From positions 1 through 34,714 of the forward strand of contig SVOA01000016.1 of NCBI GenBank assembly GCA_015066635.1: a DNA stretch of 34,714 nt. The letters are read 5' to 3'. The DNA comes from Oscillospiraceae bacterium. Lineage in GTDB: Bacteria > Bacillota > Clostridia > Oscillospirales > Acutalibacteraceae. The position numbers were made by a program, and so were the translations under genes. Below are positions 16,866 to 25,400 of the stretch, one piece after another. The notes under the pieces are model-generated. The model had not been told where the DNA came from, did not search any database, and saw only the letters and a list, made by a program, of their open reading frames with translations. Each line of letters begins with the position of its first letter. The first letter of the stretch is position 1.

Positions 16866-17420
16866 ATGCAACAGGTTTTTGATACTGCAAAGGAAAAAAT
16901 GGAGAAAACACTTAAAGTGCTTCATAACGAATATGCCGGCATCAGAGCGGGCAGAGCTTCGGCGGCTATACTTGACAAGATTCAGGTTGACTATTACGGA
17001 GTTCCCACGCCGATTCAGCAGATGGCTGCCGTTTCGGTACAGGAGGGCAGAAATCTTATCATCCAGCCCTGGGACGTTTCCACCATCAAGCCGATTGAGA
17101 AGGCGATTCAGGCTTCCGATATAGGAATTAACCCGATGAACGACGGCAAGGTTATCCGTCTTATATTCCCGCCTCTCACAGAGGAAAAGAGAAAGGCTCT
17201 TGCGAAGGACGTTTCACATCTTGCGGAGGAGTCAAAGGTTGCTATCCGTTCCATCAGACGCGACGCTATTGAAAAGCTCAAAAAGATGAAGAAGGACAGC
17301 GAAATCACAGAGGACGACCTTCACGAAGGCGAGGAGGAGGTTCAGAAGATTACCGACGAATATGTCAAAAAGGCTGACGAACTCGCTGCAACAAAACAGG
17401 ATGAGATTATGGAAATCTGA
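16866..17420 (+). CDS. frr: Ribosome recycling factor
   Basis: Splits post-termination ribosomes together with EF-G. At 184 residues it has the standard length. Conserved stretches include EYAGIRAGRAS near residue 22, YYGVPTPIQQMA, the NPMNDGKVIRLIFPPLTEEK segment and the C-terminal helical EYVKKADELAATKQDEIM. The start has ACGGAGG at 16852-16858. It follows pyrH at a 48-base distance, the conserved order in Firmicutes. Confidence 0.97.
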   Translation: MQQVFDTAKEKMEKTLKVLHNEYAGIRAGRASAAILDKIQVDYYGVPTPIQQMAAVSVQEGRNLIIQPWDVSTIKPIEKAIQASDIGINPMNDGKVIRLIFPPLTEEKRKALAKDVSHLAEESKVAIRSIRRDAIEKLKKMKKDSEITEDDLHEGEEEVQKITDEYVKKADELAATKQDEIMEI

Positions 17421-17439
17421 TTTGTTCGGATTTTAATTT

Positions 17440-17473
17440 CGGCAGAGCAGGGCTTTATATCCTTGCTCTGCCG
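17440..17473 (+). other. Strong RNA hairpin between frr and uppS without a T-tract
   Basis: A 13-bp stem CGGCAGAGCAGGG / CCTTGCTCTGCCG (one G-U pair) with an 8-base loop. It is followed by TTAAAAAAA, not T, so it does not look like an intrinsic terminator on either strand. It may be an RNA processing or stability element. Confidence 0.6.
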
Positions 17474-17499
17474 TTAAAAAAAGAATTTCGGAGTTTTTT

Positions 17500-18234
17500 A
17501 TGGATAAAAACAATTTACCTACGTTTGAAGTTCTGCCGAAACACATAGGCTTTATTATGGATGGAAACGGCAGATGGGCAAAGCAGAGGGGACTGCCCCG
17601 TTACAAGGGACATATCGAGGGAGCAAAGACTTTCCGCAGAATAGGCGAGTTTGCAGGAGACCTCGGTATAAAATATCTTACCTTCTATGCTTTTTCCACA
17701 GAGAACTGGAAGCGCCCGCCTGAAGAGGTTTCCGCAATAATGGACCTTTTCAGAGAGTATCTTAAAGAACTTGACGAGCGCAAGGCAGAGAACGAGGAAA
17801 AGGGAATTCAGGTCAACTTCATCGGCAACCGTAAAGGTATGCCCAAGGATATTCTTGCCATGATGAAGTACAGCGAGAGAATTACCTCTGACAAGACAAA
17901 GGTTTATCTGAATATTGCAGTCAATTACGGAGGCAGGGAGGAAATTACCCACTCGGTAAAAGAAATTGCAAAGCAGGTAAAGAAGGGTAAACTGAAGCCC
18001 GATGACATAACTGAGGAAATGATAGGCAAAAATCTCTATACGGCAGGTATGCCCGACCTCGACCTTGTCATTAGACCCAGCGGAGAAAAGAGACTGTCAA
18101 ACTTTATGCTGTGGCAGGCAGCTTATGCCGAGTTCTGGTCAAGCGACGTGCTTTGGCCCGATTTTACCGAGGACGACCTTGTTGAGGCGCTCAGAAACTT
18201 CGAGACAAGAAACCGCCGTTTCGGAGGAGTTTAA
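17500..18234 (+). CDS. uppS: Isoprenyl transferase (undecaprenyl diphosphate synthase)
   Basis: Condenses isopentenyl diphosphate units with farnesyl diphosphate in cis to make the C55 lipid carrier for cell wall synthesis. It is 244 residues, the typical size. The catalytic signature is FIMDGNGRWAKQRGL near residue 17, with the Asp binding Mg/diphosphate, then YLTFYAFSTENWKRP, and the C-terminal substrate site LVIRPSGEKRLSNFMLWQ and FWSSDVLWPDF. The start follows TTCGGAG at 17487-17493. It lies between frr and cdsA as in many Firmicutes. Confidence 0.96.
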   Translation: MDKNNLPTFEVLPKHIGFIMDGNGRWAKQRGLPRYKGHIEGAKTFRRIGEFAGDLGIKYLTFYAFSTENWKRPPEEVSAIMDLFREYLKELDERKAENEEKGIQVNFIGNRKGMPKDILAMMKYSERITSDKTKVYLNIAVNYGGREEITHSVKEIAKQVKKGKLKPDDITEEMIGKNLYTAGMPDLDLVIRPSGEKRLSNFMLWQAAYAEFWSSDVLWPDFTEDDLVEALRNFETRNRRFGGV

Positions 18235-18250
18235 TTTTTTGGAGGATACT

Positions 18251-19108
18251 ATGGTTAAGAGAATAGTAGCAGGCGTTGCCGCCGCACTTTTCGGAATTAC
18301 AATAATTATTTTCCGCGATACGCCGGCAATGTCGGTAGTAATAGCGATACTTACCGTATTAGCGGCAAGGGAAATAGAAAAGGTTATAGGTATAAAGAAT
18401 AAGGCAATATATTTTATCAGCCTTGCTTTTTCGGGACTTGTTCCTCTGTTCTATGAGTACAGGGCAGAGCTCGGGCTTGAGATGATTTCAACTCCCGTTA
18501 TAATGGCTGTTTACTGCGTTGTAATATTTACGCTTATGCTTACCGACTTTGAGAATACAAAGTTTGAGCAGGTCGCAAGCGTAATAATTGCCACAACCCT
18601 TGTGCCGTGGGCATTTTCAACTCTCATTTTCCTCAACGATATGAGCGAAACCTATCCCGGCAAGTTTGACAGACATCACGATTTGTTCTTTATTCTTTTC
18701 GGTTTGTTCGCGGCGTGGCTTACTGATACCTTTGCATACTTTACGGGCAGATTTCTCGGCAAGCACAAGATGTGCCCGAACATCAGCCCCAAAAAGACGG
18801 TTGAAGGAGCCGTGGGCGGAGTTATAGGCGGAGTGCTAAGCTGTGTAATTCTGTTTTTGATTTTTGATAAGTATTATTTTACGCTGCATACCTTCGGAAT
18901 CGTATGGGTTATTATAGTTTCCGCAGTTCTTTCCGTAATCGGTATGTGCGGCGACCTGACCGCGTCCGTGGTCAAGAGAAACTTCGGAGTCAAGGACTTC
19001 GGCAACATTCTTCCCGGTCACGGCGGAGTTATGGACAGATTTGACTCGGGACTGTTTGTGCTGGCAATGCTTTATGTCTTTGCTTCGGTTACAGGTACTT
19101 TTATATGA
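18251..19108 (+). CDS. cdsA: Phosphatidate cytidylyltransferase
   Basis: Makes CDP-diacylglycerol from phosphatidic acid and CTP in the membrane, the branch point of phospholipid synthesis. It is 285 residues with about eight hydrophobic segments. The signature region runs from SPKKTVEGAVGG (near residue 180) to VKDFGNILPGHGGVMDRFDS near residue 240, including the catalytic aspartates. The frame is open further upstream, inside uppS, but I chose the ATG at 18251 because GGAGG at 18241-18245 precedes it and the hydrophobic N-terminus begins right after. Its stop overlaps the dxr start. Confidence 0.95.
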   Translation: MVKRIVAGVAAALFGITIIIFRDTPAMSVVIAILTVLAAREIEKVIGIKNKAIYFISLAFSGLVPLFYEYRAELGLEMISTPVIMAVYCVVIFTLMLTDFENTKFEQVASVIIATTLVPWAFSTLIFLNDMSETYPGKFDRHHDLFFILFGLFAAWLTDTFAYFTGRFLGKHKMCPNISPKKTVEGAVGGVIGGVLSCVILFLIFDKYYFTLHTFGIVWVIIVSAVLSVIGMCGDLTASVVKRNFGVKDFGNILPGHGGVMDRFDSGLFVLAMLYVFASVTGTFI

Positions 19109-20250
19109 TGACTTCCAATTTATCCGTATTAGGCTCAACCGGCTCAATAGGTAAACAAAGTCTTGATGTATGCCGTAAATGCGGCTATACGGTCAAGGCT
19201 TTGACTGCTTTTTCAAGCGTTGACGAAATTGAAGCTCAGGCGAGGGAATTCCGTCCCGAGCTTGTTACGCTGGTTGACGAAAAGAGTGCGGAAACCTTAA
19301 AAATAAAATTAAAGGATACCTCCGTCAGGGTTCTTTCGGGAATTGACGGAGTGTGCGAGTGCGCCGCGCTTGAGAGCGCTGACACCGTACTTAATTCGGT
19401 AGTCGGTATGGCAGGGCTTAAACCCACGCTTACGGCTGTGAGGGCAGGCAAAAAAATTGCCCTTGCAAACAAGGAAACTCTTGTCGCGGGCGGCAGACTC
19501 GTTATGAGCGAGGCGGAAAAATACGGCGTAAAAATTCTTCCCGTTGACTCGGAGCATTCGGCAATTTTCCAGTGCCTTGAGGGTAAGCCTTCAAACAAGG
19601 CACTCAAAAAGCTAATTCTCACGGCTTCAGGCGGACCGTTTTTCGGCAAAACAAGAGATGAGTTAAAAACGGTAACTCTTGAAAGCGCACTCAAACACCC
19701 GAACTGGTCAATGGGTGCAAAAATAACCGTTGACTCTGCTACAATGATGAATAAGGGACTTGAGCTTATCGAAGCCGTATGGCTGTTTTCGGTAAAGCCG
19801 TCCGATATTGACATTGTCGTTCACAGGGAGAGCATAGTTCATTCCGCTGTCGAGTACAGCGACAATTCGGTTATCGCTCAGCTCGGACTTCCCGATATGA
19901 GAATTCCTATCCAGTATGCGCTGACCTATCCCGAGAGATATGAGTCGCCCGTGGATGAGCTTGACCTGACGGAACTTGGAAATTTAACGTTTTATAAACC
20001 CGATTATGACACCTTTGAGTGCATAACTATATGCAGAGATGCCATAACTAAAGGTGGGCTTTATCCTGCGGCGGTCAACTCCGCAAACGAGCAGGCGAAC
20101 CTTATGTTCCGTAAGGGCGAAATCGGTTTTCTTGATATAGCCGAGCGTGTGCGTAAGGTTTATGAAACAATAGATTGCAAGGATGAATACACGTTTGAGG
20201 ACGTGATTGAAATCGATAAACTTGCAAGACAGATGGTTAGAGGTGATTAA
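19105..20250 (+). CDS. dxr: 1-deoxy-D-xylulose-5-phosphate reductoisomerase
   Basis: Converts DXP to 2-C-methyl-D-erythritol 4-phosphate with NADPH, the committed step of the MEP isoprenoid pathway and the fosmidomycin target. At 381 residues it is full length. Visible are the N-terminal NADPH-binding LGSTGSIGKQSLDV, ANKETLVAGG (near residue 120), VDSEHSAIFQCL (metal/substrate site), ASGGPF, HPNWSMGAKITVDSATMMNKG and the C-terminal AANEQA-like VNSANEQANLMF. The start at 19105 (or the next codon, also ATG) overlaps the cdsA stop. ispG, a later step of the pathway, lies two genes downstream. Confidence 0.97.
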   Translation: MMTSNLSVLGSTGSIGKQSLDVCRKCGYTVKALTAFSSVDEIEAQAREFRPELVTLVDEKSAETLKIKLKDTSVRVLSGIDGVCECAALESADTVLNSVVGMAGLKPTLTAVRAGKKIALANKETLVAGGRLVMSEAEKYGVKILPVDSEHSAIFQCLEGKPSNKALKKLILTASGGPFFGKTRDELKTVTLESALKHPNWSMGAKITVDSATMMNKGLELIEAVWLFSVKPSDIDIVVHRESIVHSAVEYSDNSVIAQLGLPDMRIPIQYALTYPERYESPVDELDLTELGNLTFYKPDYDTFECITICRDAITKGGLYPAAVNSANEQANLMFRKGEIGFLDIAERVRKVYETIDCKDEYTFEDVIEIDKLARQMVRGD

Positions 20251-21358
20251 AATACTGTTAGAGATTACTGCATCGGTTGTTTTCGGAAAGATATGGACAA
20301 TACTTCTGGCAATATTATTTTTCGGACTTATCATAACGATTCACGAATTCGGACACTTTATCACGGCGAAGCTTTTTGACGTAAAGGTAAACGAATTCTC
20401 TATCGGTATGGGACCTGCCGTTATCAAACGTCAGAAGGGCGAAACTCTCTATGCCTGGCGGATTTTCCCGATAGGCGGTTATGTCAGTATGGAGGGCGAG
20501 GATGAGGAATCCGAGGACGAGCGTGCCTTTAACAGAAAAAAGGTCTGGCAGAAAATTATAATTGTTTCCGCCGGCGCCGTAATGAATATAATACTCGGCT
20601 TTGTAATAATGGCGGTTACGCTCTCTGCGTCAACCGAGCTTATAGGCACAAACACGATAAACTATTTCCACCCGTCTGCCGTAAGTAATCAGTACGGACT
20701 GCGTGAGGGAGATAAGTTTATTAAGATAGACGGGCACAGGGTTTGGTCGGAGAGAGACTTAACCTTCCTTATGGGACGCAGCGACAACGGAGTATTTGAC
20801 TTTGTTGTTGACAGAGACGGGGAAAGGATTGAACTTGACGGCGTGCGTTTTCAGACGGATAAGCTTGATATTTCTCCAAAAAAGACTATAACGGTCATAA
20901 GATATGACTTTGTAATAATCGGCGAGAAGCCAAATTTTAAAAATGTTACCGTTAACGCCTTTACTCAGTCGGCGTCAATAGTCAGAATGGTCTGGCTGAG
21001 TCTGTTTGACATAGTAACGGGCAGATACGGTATGTCCGAGCTTTCGGGACCCGTAGGCACGGTCGAGATTATTTCCGACATTACGCAGGATGCGGCGGAC
21101 AGCGGAGATTTTGAAAATCTTTTGTTTATTATGGCGCTTATCACTATAAATATAGGCGTTGCAAATCTGCTTCCTCTGCCTGCGCTTGACGGCGGCAGAC
21201 TGTTCTTCCTCATCATTGAGGGAATAAGGCGTAAGCCGATTAACCCTAAGTATGAAGGGTATATTCACGCGGCGGGCTTTGCGCTGCTGATGCTTTTAAT
21301 GGTCTTTGTAACCTATAACGATATTGCCAGAATTATATGGCAGAATAAGGGCGGATAA
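20243..21358 (+). CDS. rseP: RIP metalloprotease RseP/RasP (site-2 protease)
   Basis: An intramembrane zinc protease that cleaves membrane-embedded substrates such as anti-sigma factors and signal peptide remnants. With the GTG start at 20243 it is 371 residues. The zinc motif HEFGH (H34, E35, H38) sits in the first membrane helix, and the third ligand is in LPALDGGR (D316). One PDZ domain lies between, around GLREGDKFIKIDGHRV. The start is uncertain: the frame extends upstream to a TTG at 20207, but the GTG overlaps the dxr stop by 8 bases and gives a short, normal N-terminus. No strong ribosome site is seen, which suggests coupling to dxr translation. Confidence 0.93.
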   Translation: MIKILLEITASVVFGKIWTILLAILFFGLIITIHEFGHFITAKLFDVKVNEFSIGMGPAVIKRQKGETLYAWRIFPIGGYVSMEGEDEESEDERAFNRKKVWQKIIIVSAGAVMNIILGFVIMAVTLSASTELIGTNTINYFHPSAVSNQYGLREGDKFIKIDGHRVWSERDLTFLMGRSDNGVFDFVVDRDGERIELDGVRFQTDKLDISPKKTITVIRYDFVIIGEKPNFKNVTVNAFTQSASIVRMVWLSLFDIVTGRYGMSELSGPVGTVEIISDITQDAADSGDFENLLFIMALITINIGVANLLPLPALDGGRLFFLIIEGIRRKPINPKYEGYIHAAGFALLMLLMVFVTYNDIARIIWQNKGG

Positions 21359-21360
21359 AA

Positions 21361-22413
21361 ATGATTGACAGACGAAACAGCCGTAAGGTTACGGCAGGGA
21401 ATGTCCCGATAGGCGGCGGCAGTAAAATAACCGTGCAGTCGATGCTCAATATTCCCGCAGAGGATGCGGACGGTAATGTCCGTCAGGCGCTGGAGCTTGA
21501 GAGAGCGGGCTGCGAAATCGTAAGACTTACCGTTCCGAATACGGAAGCGGTAAAGACTCTCTATGCCGTAAAAAATGCGGTAAGCATTCCCGTTGTTGCC
21601 GATATTCATTTTGACTATAAATGCGCTCTTGAGAGCGTTGCCGCAGGAGTTGATAAGATAAGAATTAACCCCGGCAATATCGGTTCGGATGACAGAATAA
21701 AGGCTGTTGCAGATGCGTGCAGACAGCATAATATTCCTATAAGGATAGGCGTAAACTCCGGTTCGCTTGAAAAGGATATACTTGCAAAGTACGGTACGGT
21801 AACTCCCGAGGGACTTTGCGAGAGCGCCATACGCCATGCCTCGCTTCTGGAAAAATTCGACTTCAATGACATAGTCATTTCAATAAAATCTTCAAATGTT
21901 CAGACTATGGTAAAGGCGTACAGACTTGTCGCGGAGATGTGCGACTACCCGTTGCATCTGGGCGTTACAGAGGCGGGGACAAAGCGTATGGGTATGCTCA
22001 AGTCCGCCGCGGGCATAGGTTCTCTGCTGCTTGACGGCATAGGAGACACGATAAGAGTTTCCCTCACAGCAGACCCCGTCAGCGAAATTGCCGCGGGCTT
22101 TGATATTCTCAAAGCGGTTGGCATAAAAACGGACTGTCCGCGTATAGTTTCGTGTCCCACCTGCGGCAGAACTAAAATTGACCTCATCTCTCTTGCCGAG
22201 GAGGTCGAGAGACGGCTTTCAACCTGCACGAAACCTATTACCGTAGCCGTTATGGGTTGTGTCGTAAACGGACCCGGCGAGGCAAAGGAAGCGGACATAG
22301 GCGTTGCGGGAGGCGACGGAGTCGGGCTCATATTCAAGCATGGCGAGGTACTGCGCAAGGTAAAGGAAGAAAACATAGTTGAAGAACTCTTAAAGGAAAT
22401 TGACACTCTTTAA
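21361..22413 (+). CDS. ispG: (E)-4-hydroxy-3-methylbut-2-enyl-diphosphate synthase
   Basis: A [4Fe-4S] enzyme that reductively opens MEcPP to HMBPP, the penultimate step of the MEP pathway. It is 350 residues, the short bacterial form. Cluster cysteines are C265 and C268 in SCPTCGRTK, and C300 in MGCVVNGPGEAKEADIGVAGG, followed by the conserved glutamate of that motif. The N-terminal barrel includes VTAGNVPIGGGSKITVQSML and VADIHFDYKCAL. It starts two bases after the rseP stop and is followed by polC. Confidence 0.97.
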   Translation: MIDRRNSRKVTAGNVPIGGGSKITVQSMLNIPAEDADGNVRQALELERAGCEIVRLTVPNTEAVKTLYAVKNAVSIPVVADIHFDYKCALESVAAGVDKIRINPGNIGSDDRIKAVADACRQHNIPIRIGVNSGSLEKDILAKYGTVTPEGLCESAIRHASLLEKFDFNDIVISIKSSNVQTMVKAYRLVAEMCDYPLHLGVTEAGTKRMGMLKSAAGIGSLLLDGIGDTIRVSLTADPVSEIAAGFDILKAVGIKTDCPRIVSCPTCGRTKIDLISLAEEVERRLSTCTKPITVAVMGCVVNGPGEAKEADIGVAGGDGVGLIFKHGEVLRKVKEENIVEELLKEIDTL

Positions 22414-22433
22414 AAACAGCGAAGGAAACAGGT

Positions 22434-25400
22434 ATGACTTTATTTTACGACTTATTCAGCGAATGCAGAGACGCTCTTGCGCCTTATGACAGGGCGCTTG
22501 AAAACGCGGAAATTATAAATATAATTACGGACGCCAAAGAGAATTCTGTCACTGCGGTTGTTCGTTTTAAAATATTACTCAAGGAAGAAACTCTTGACAA
22601 AATCGACCGTATTCTTACCGATAGTTCGGGACTTACTGTCAGCATTGAGCCCGTATTTGAGAAAAGGCTGCTTACCAACAAATACGATTTACAGCTTTCC
22701 GAGGTAATACGCAGGCGCATTGTGGTTGCAAACGGCTTCCTCGACGGATGCGAATACATATATGATTTTGAGAAGGGCACTCTTACGGTGAAACTCAAAA
22801 CCGCAGGCAGGGATATACTCTGTCAGAACGGTGCCGAGGAAATTATCGGCAGTATTTTAAAGGAACGCTTCGGTACGGAATTAACCGTTTCAATAGAGCA
22901 GGAAGGCGAGTTTGAAAAGACCACGCTTGAGGAAATGCAGAGGCAGATAGACGAGAAAATTCTGAACCGCGCGGAAAAGGTCAAAAATGCAGAGCCGTCC
23001 GTAATAGAGGAGGGTTATCCCTACTTTACCGATTCCGTCCGTGTAATATACGGCAACAAAATCAAATCAAAGCCTATGCAGATGAAGGACATTACGGACG
23101 ATGACGACCGCGTTACGGTGTGGGGCAAGATTTTCGGCTTTGAATCCAAACTTACCAAAAACGGAGAAAGCTATATAATTAAATTTAATCTTACCGATTA
23201 CACCGGTTCTTATACTGTTAAGATTTTTGATAAAAAGGAATACTGCGATTCCCTTTTCAAGCATCTGCATGATGGGGAATATGCCGTCCTTTCCGGCTCC
23301 TTCAGCTTTGATAAATATATAGGTGAGAAGGTTATTTCTCCCCGCAGCATCTGCACTGTAACTCCCATTAAAAAAACCGATGACGAGCCGGAAAAAAGAG
23401 TGGAGCTTCATCTGCATACCAATATGTCGCAAAAGGATGCGATGACGCCGGTAGATAAGCTCGTAAAACGCGCCATAGAGTGGGGACATAAGGCAATAGC
23501 CATTACGGATCACGGCTGTGTTCAGAGCTTTCCCGATGCAAGGCTTGCGGCAGGAAACAAAATCAAAATCATTTACGGTGTAGAGGCTTATTTCGTTGAT
23601 GACCTTACAGAGCCGGATGTCGCTGTCGAGAATAAACCGACTTATCATCAGATTGTTCTGGCAAAGAATTCGAGGGGACTTAAAAATCTTTATAAACTCG
23701 TTTCTATGTCCAACGTAAAATATTTCCACAAAAAGCCGAGAATGCCCAAGTCGGAAATCATAAAGCACAGAGAGGGGCTTATTATAGGCTCTGCCTGTGA
23801 GGCAGGAGAGCTTTTCAGAGCGGTGCTTGATGGCAAAAGCGAAGAGGAAATCACAAAAATTGCTTCCTTTTATGACTATCTTGAAATTCAGCCGGTAGAG
23901 AATAATGCCTTTATGTTGCGTCAGCATTCCGACCCGAATTCAAAAAATCCCGAAAAGAATAAGCGTTATGACGGCATAACAAGCTATGACGATATACGTG
24001 AAATCAACCGTAAGATAATTGCAATAGCCGATAAGCTTTCAAAACCGGTTGTAGCTACGGGCGACGTGCATTTCCTTGACCCCAAGGATGCCGTTTACAG
24101 AGAGATTATTCTGGCGGCACAGGGGTATGAGGATGCAGACAAACAGCCTCCGCTGTATTTTAAGACAACACGGGAAATGCTTGATGAATTCGCGTATCTC
24201 GGCGAGGATACAGCAAGAGAGATAGTAATAACCAATCCCAACAAAATTGCGGATATGGTTGATATTATAAAGCCCTTCCCTGACGGAACCTTCCAGCCGT
24301 CCATCGAGGGCAGTGATAAGCAGCTTTGCGACATTTGCTGGGAAAAGGCTAAGGAATGGTACGAGAAAGACGGAGTTATTCCGAAAATCGTATCCGACAG
24401 ACTTGAAAAAGAACTTAATTCCATTATCGAGAATAAGTATTCGGTTCTTTACATAATTGCACAAAGACTTGTCTGGGACTCCGAGGAACACGGATACCAT
24501 GTCGGCTCAAGAGGCTCGGTCGGTTCGTCCTTTGTGGCGACAATGGCGGGAATTTCAGAGGTAAATCCCCTTGTTCCGCATTACAGATGTCCCAAGTGTA
24601 AATACAGCGAGTTTTTTGAAAACGGTGAATACGGCTCAGGCTTTGACCTGCCGCCTAAAAACTGTCCCGAATGCGGCACGCCGCTTATCAGGGACGGGCA
24701 TGAAATTCCGTTTGAAACCTTCCTTGGCTTCAAGGGGGACAAGGCTCCCGATATTGACCTGAATTTCTCGGGCGAATATCAGAGCAAGGCGCACCGTTAT
24801 ACTGAGGAGCTCTTTGGAACTACGCATGTTTTCAAGGCGGGGACGATTTCTTCGATTGCCGATAAAACGGCTTACGGCTATGTCAAAAAGCACCTTGAGG
24901 AACTGCATAAAACAGTCCCCAAGGCAGAGGAGGAAAGGCTGGTCTTAGGCGCAACAGGAGTTAAGAACACTACAGGTCAGCACCCGGGAGGAATGGTTGT
25001 TGTCCCGAATGACTATGAGGTGTACGATTTTACGCCCGTTCAGTTTCCTGCCGACAAAACGGAATCCGATATGGAAACCACGCACTTTGATTTCAATTCA
25101 CTTCATGACACTATACTCAAGCTTGACATACTCGGGCACGAAGTTCCGACACTTTACAAGCACCTTGAGAATTCCACGGGCATAAATGTTATGGATGTTG
25201 ATATATGCGACCGCCGCATTATCAGACTCTGCACCAGTCCCGAGCCGCTCGGACTTAAACCCGAGGACATAGACTGTCAGACCGGCACTCTTTCGCTGCC
25301 CGAAATGGGGACCTCATTCGTACGCCAGATGCTTATCGAGGCACAGCCCAAAACCTTCTCCGACCTGCTCCAGATTTCCGGACTTTCACATGGCGAAGAT

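Noticed and set aside
23595-23650. Exonuclease loss in PolC as a sequencing or assembly gap
   Set aside because: The frame is uninterrupted, the linker is plausible protein sequence, and both flanks match the family up to the usual insertion point. It is not fully excluded without reads.
23067-23927. Antisense open frame of about 286 codons opposite the polC PHP region
   Set aside because: Opposite highly conserved polymerase coding sequence and with no start signals; it cannot be the missing exonuclease, having no DEDDh motif.
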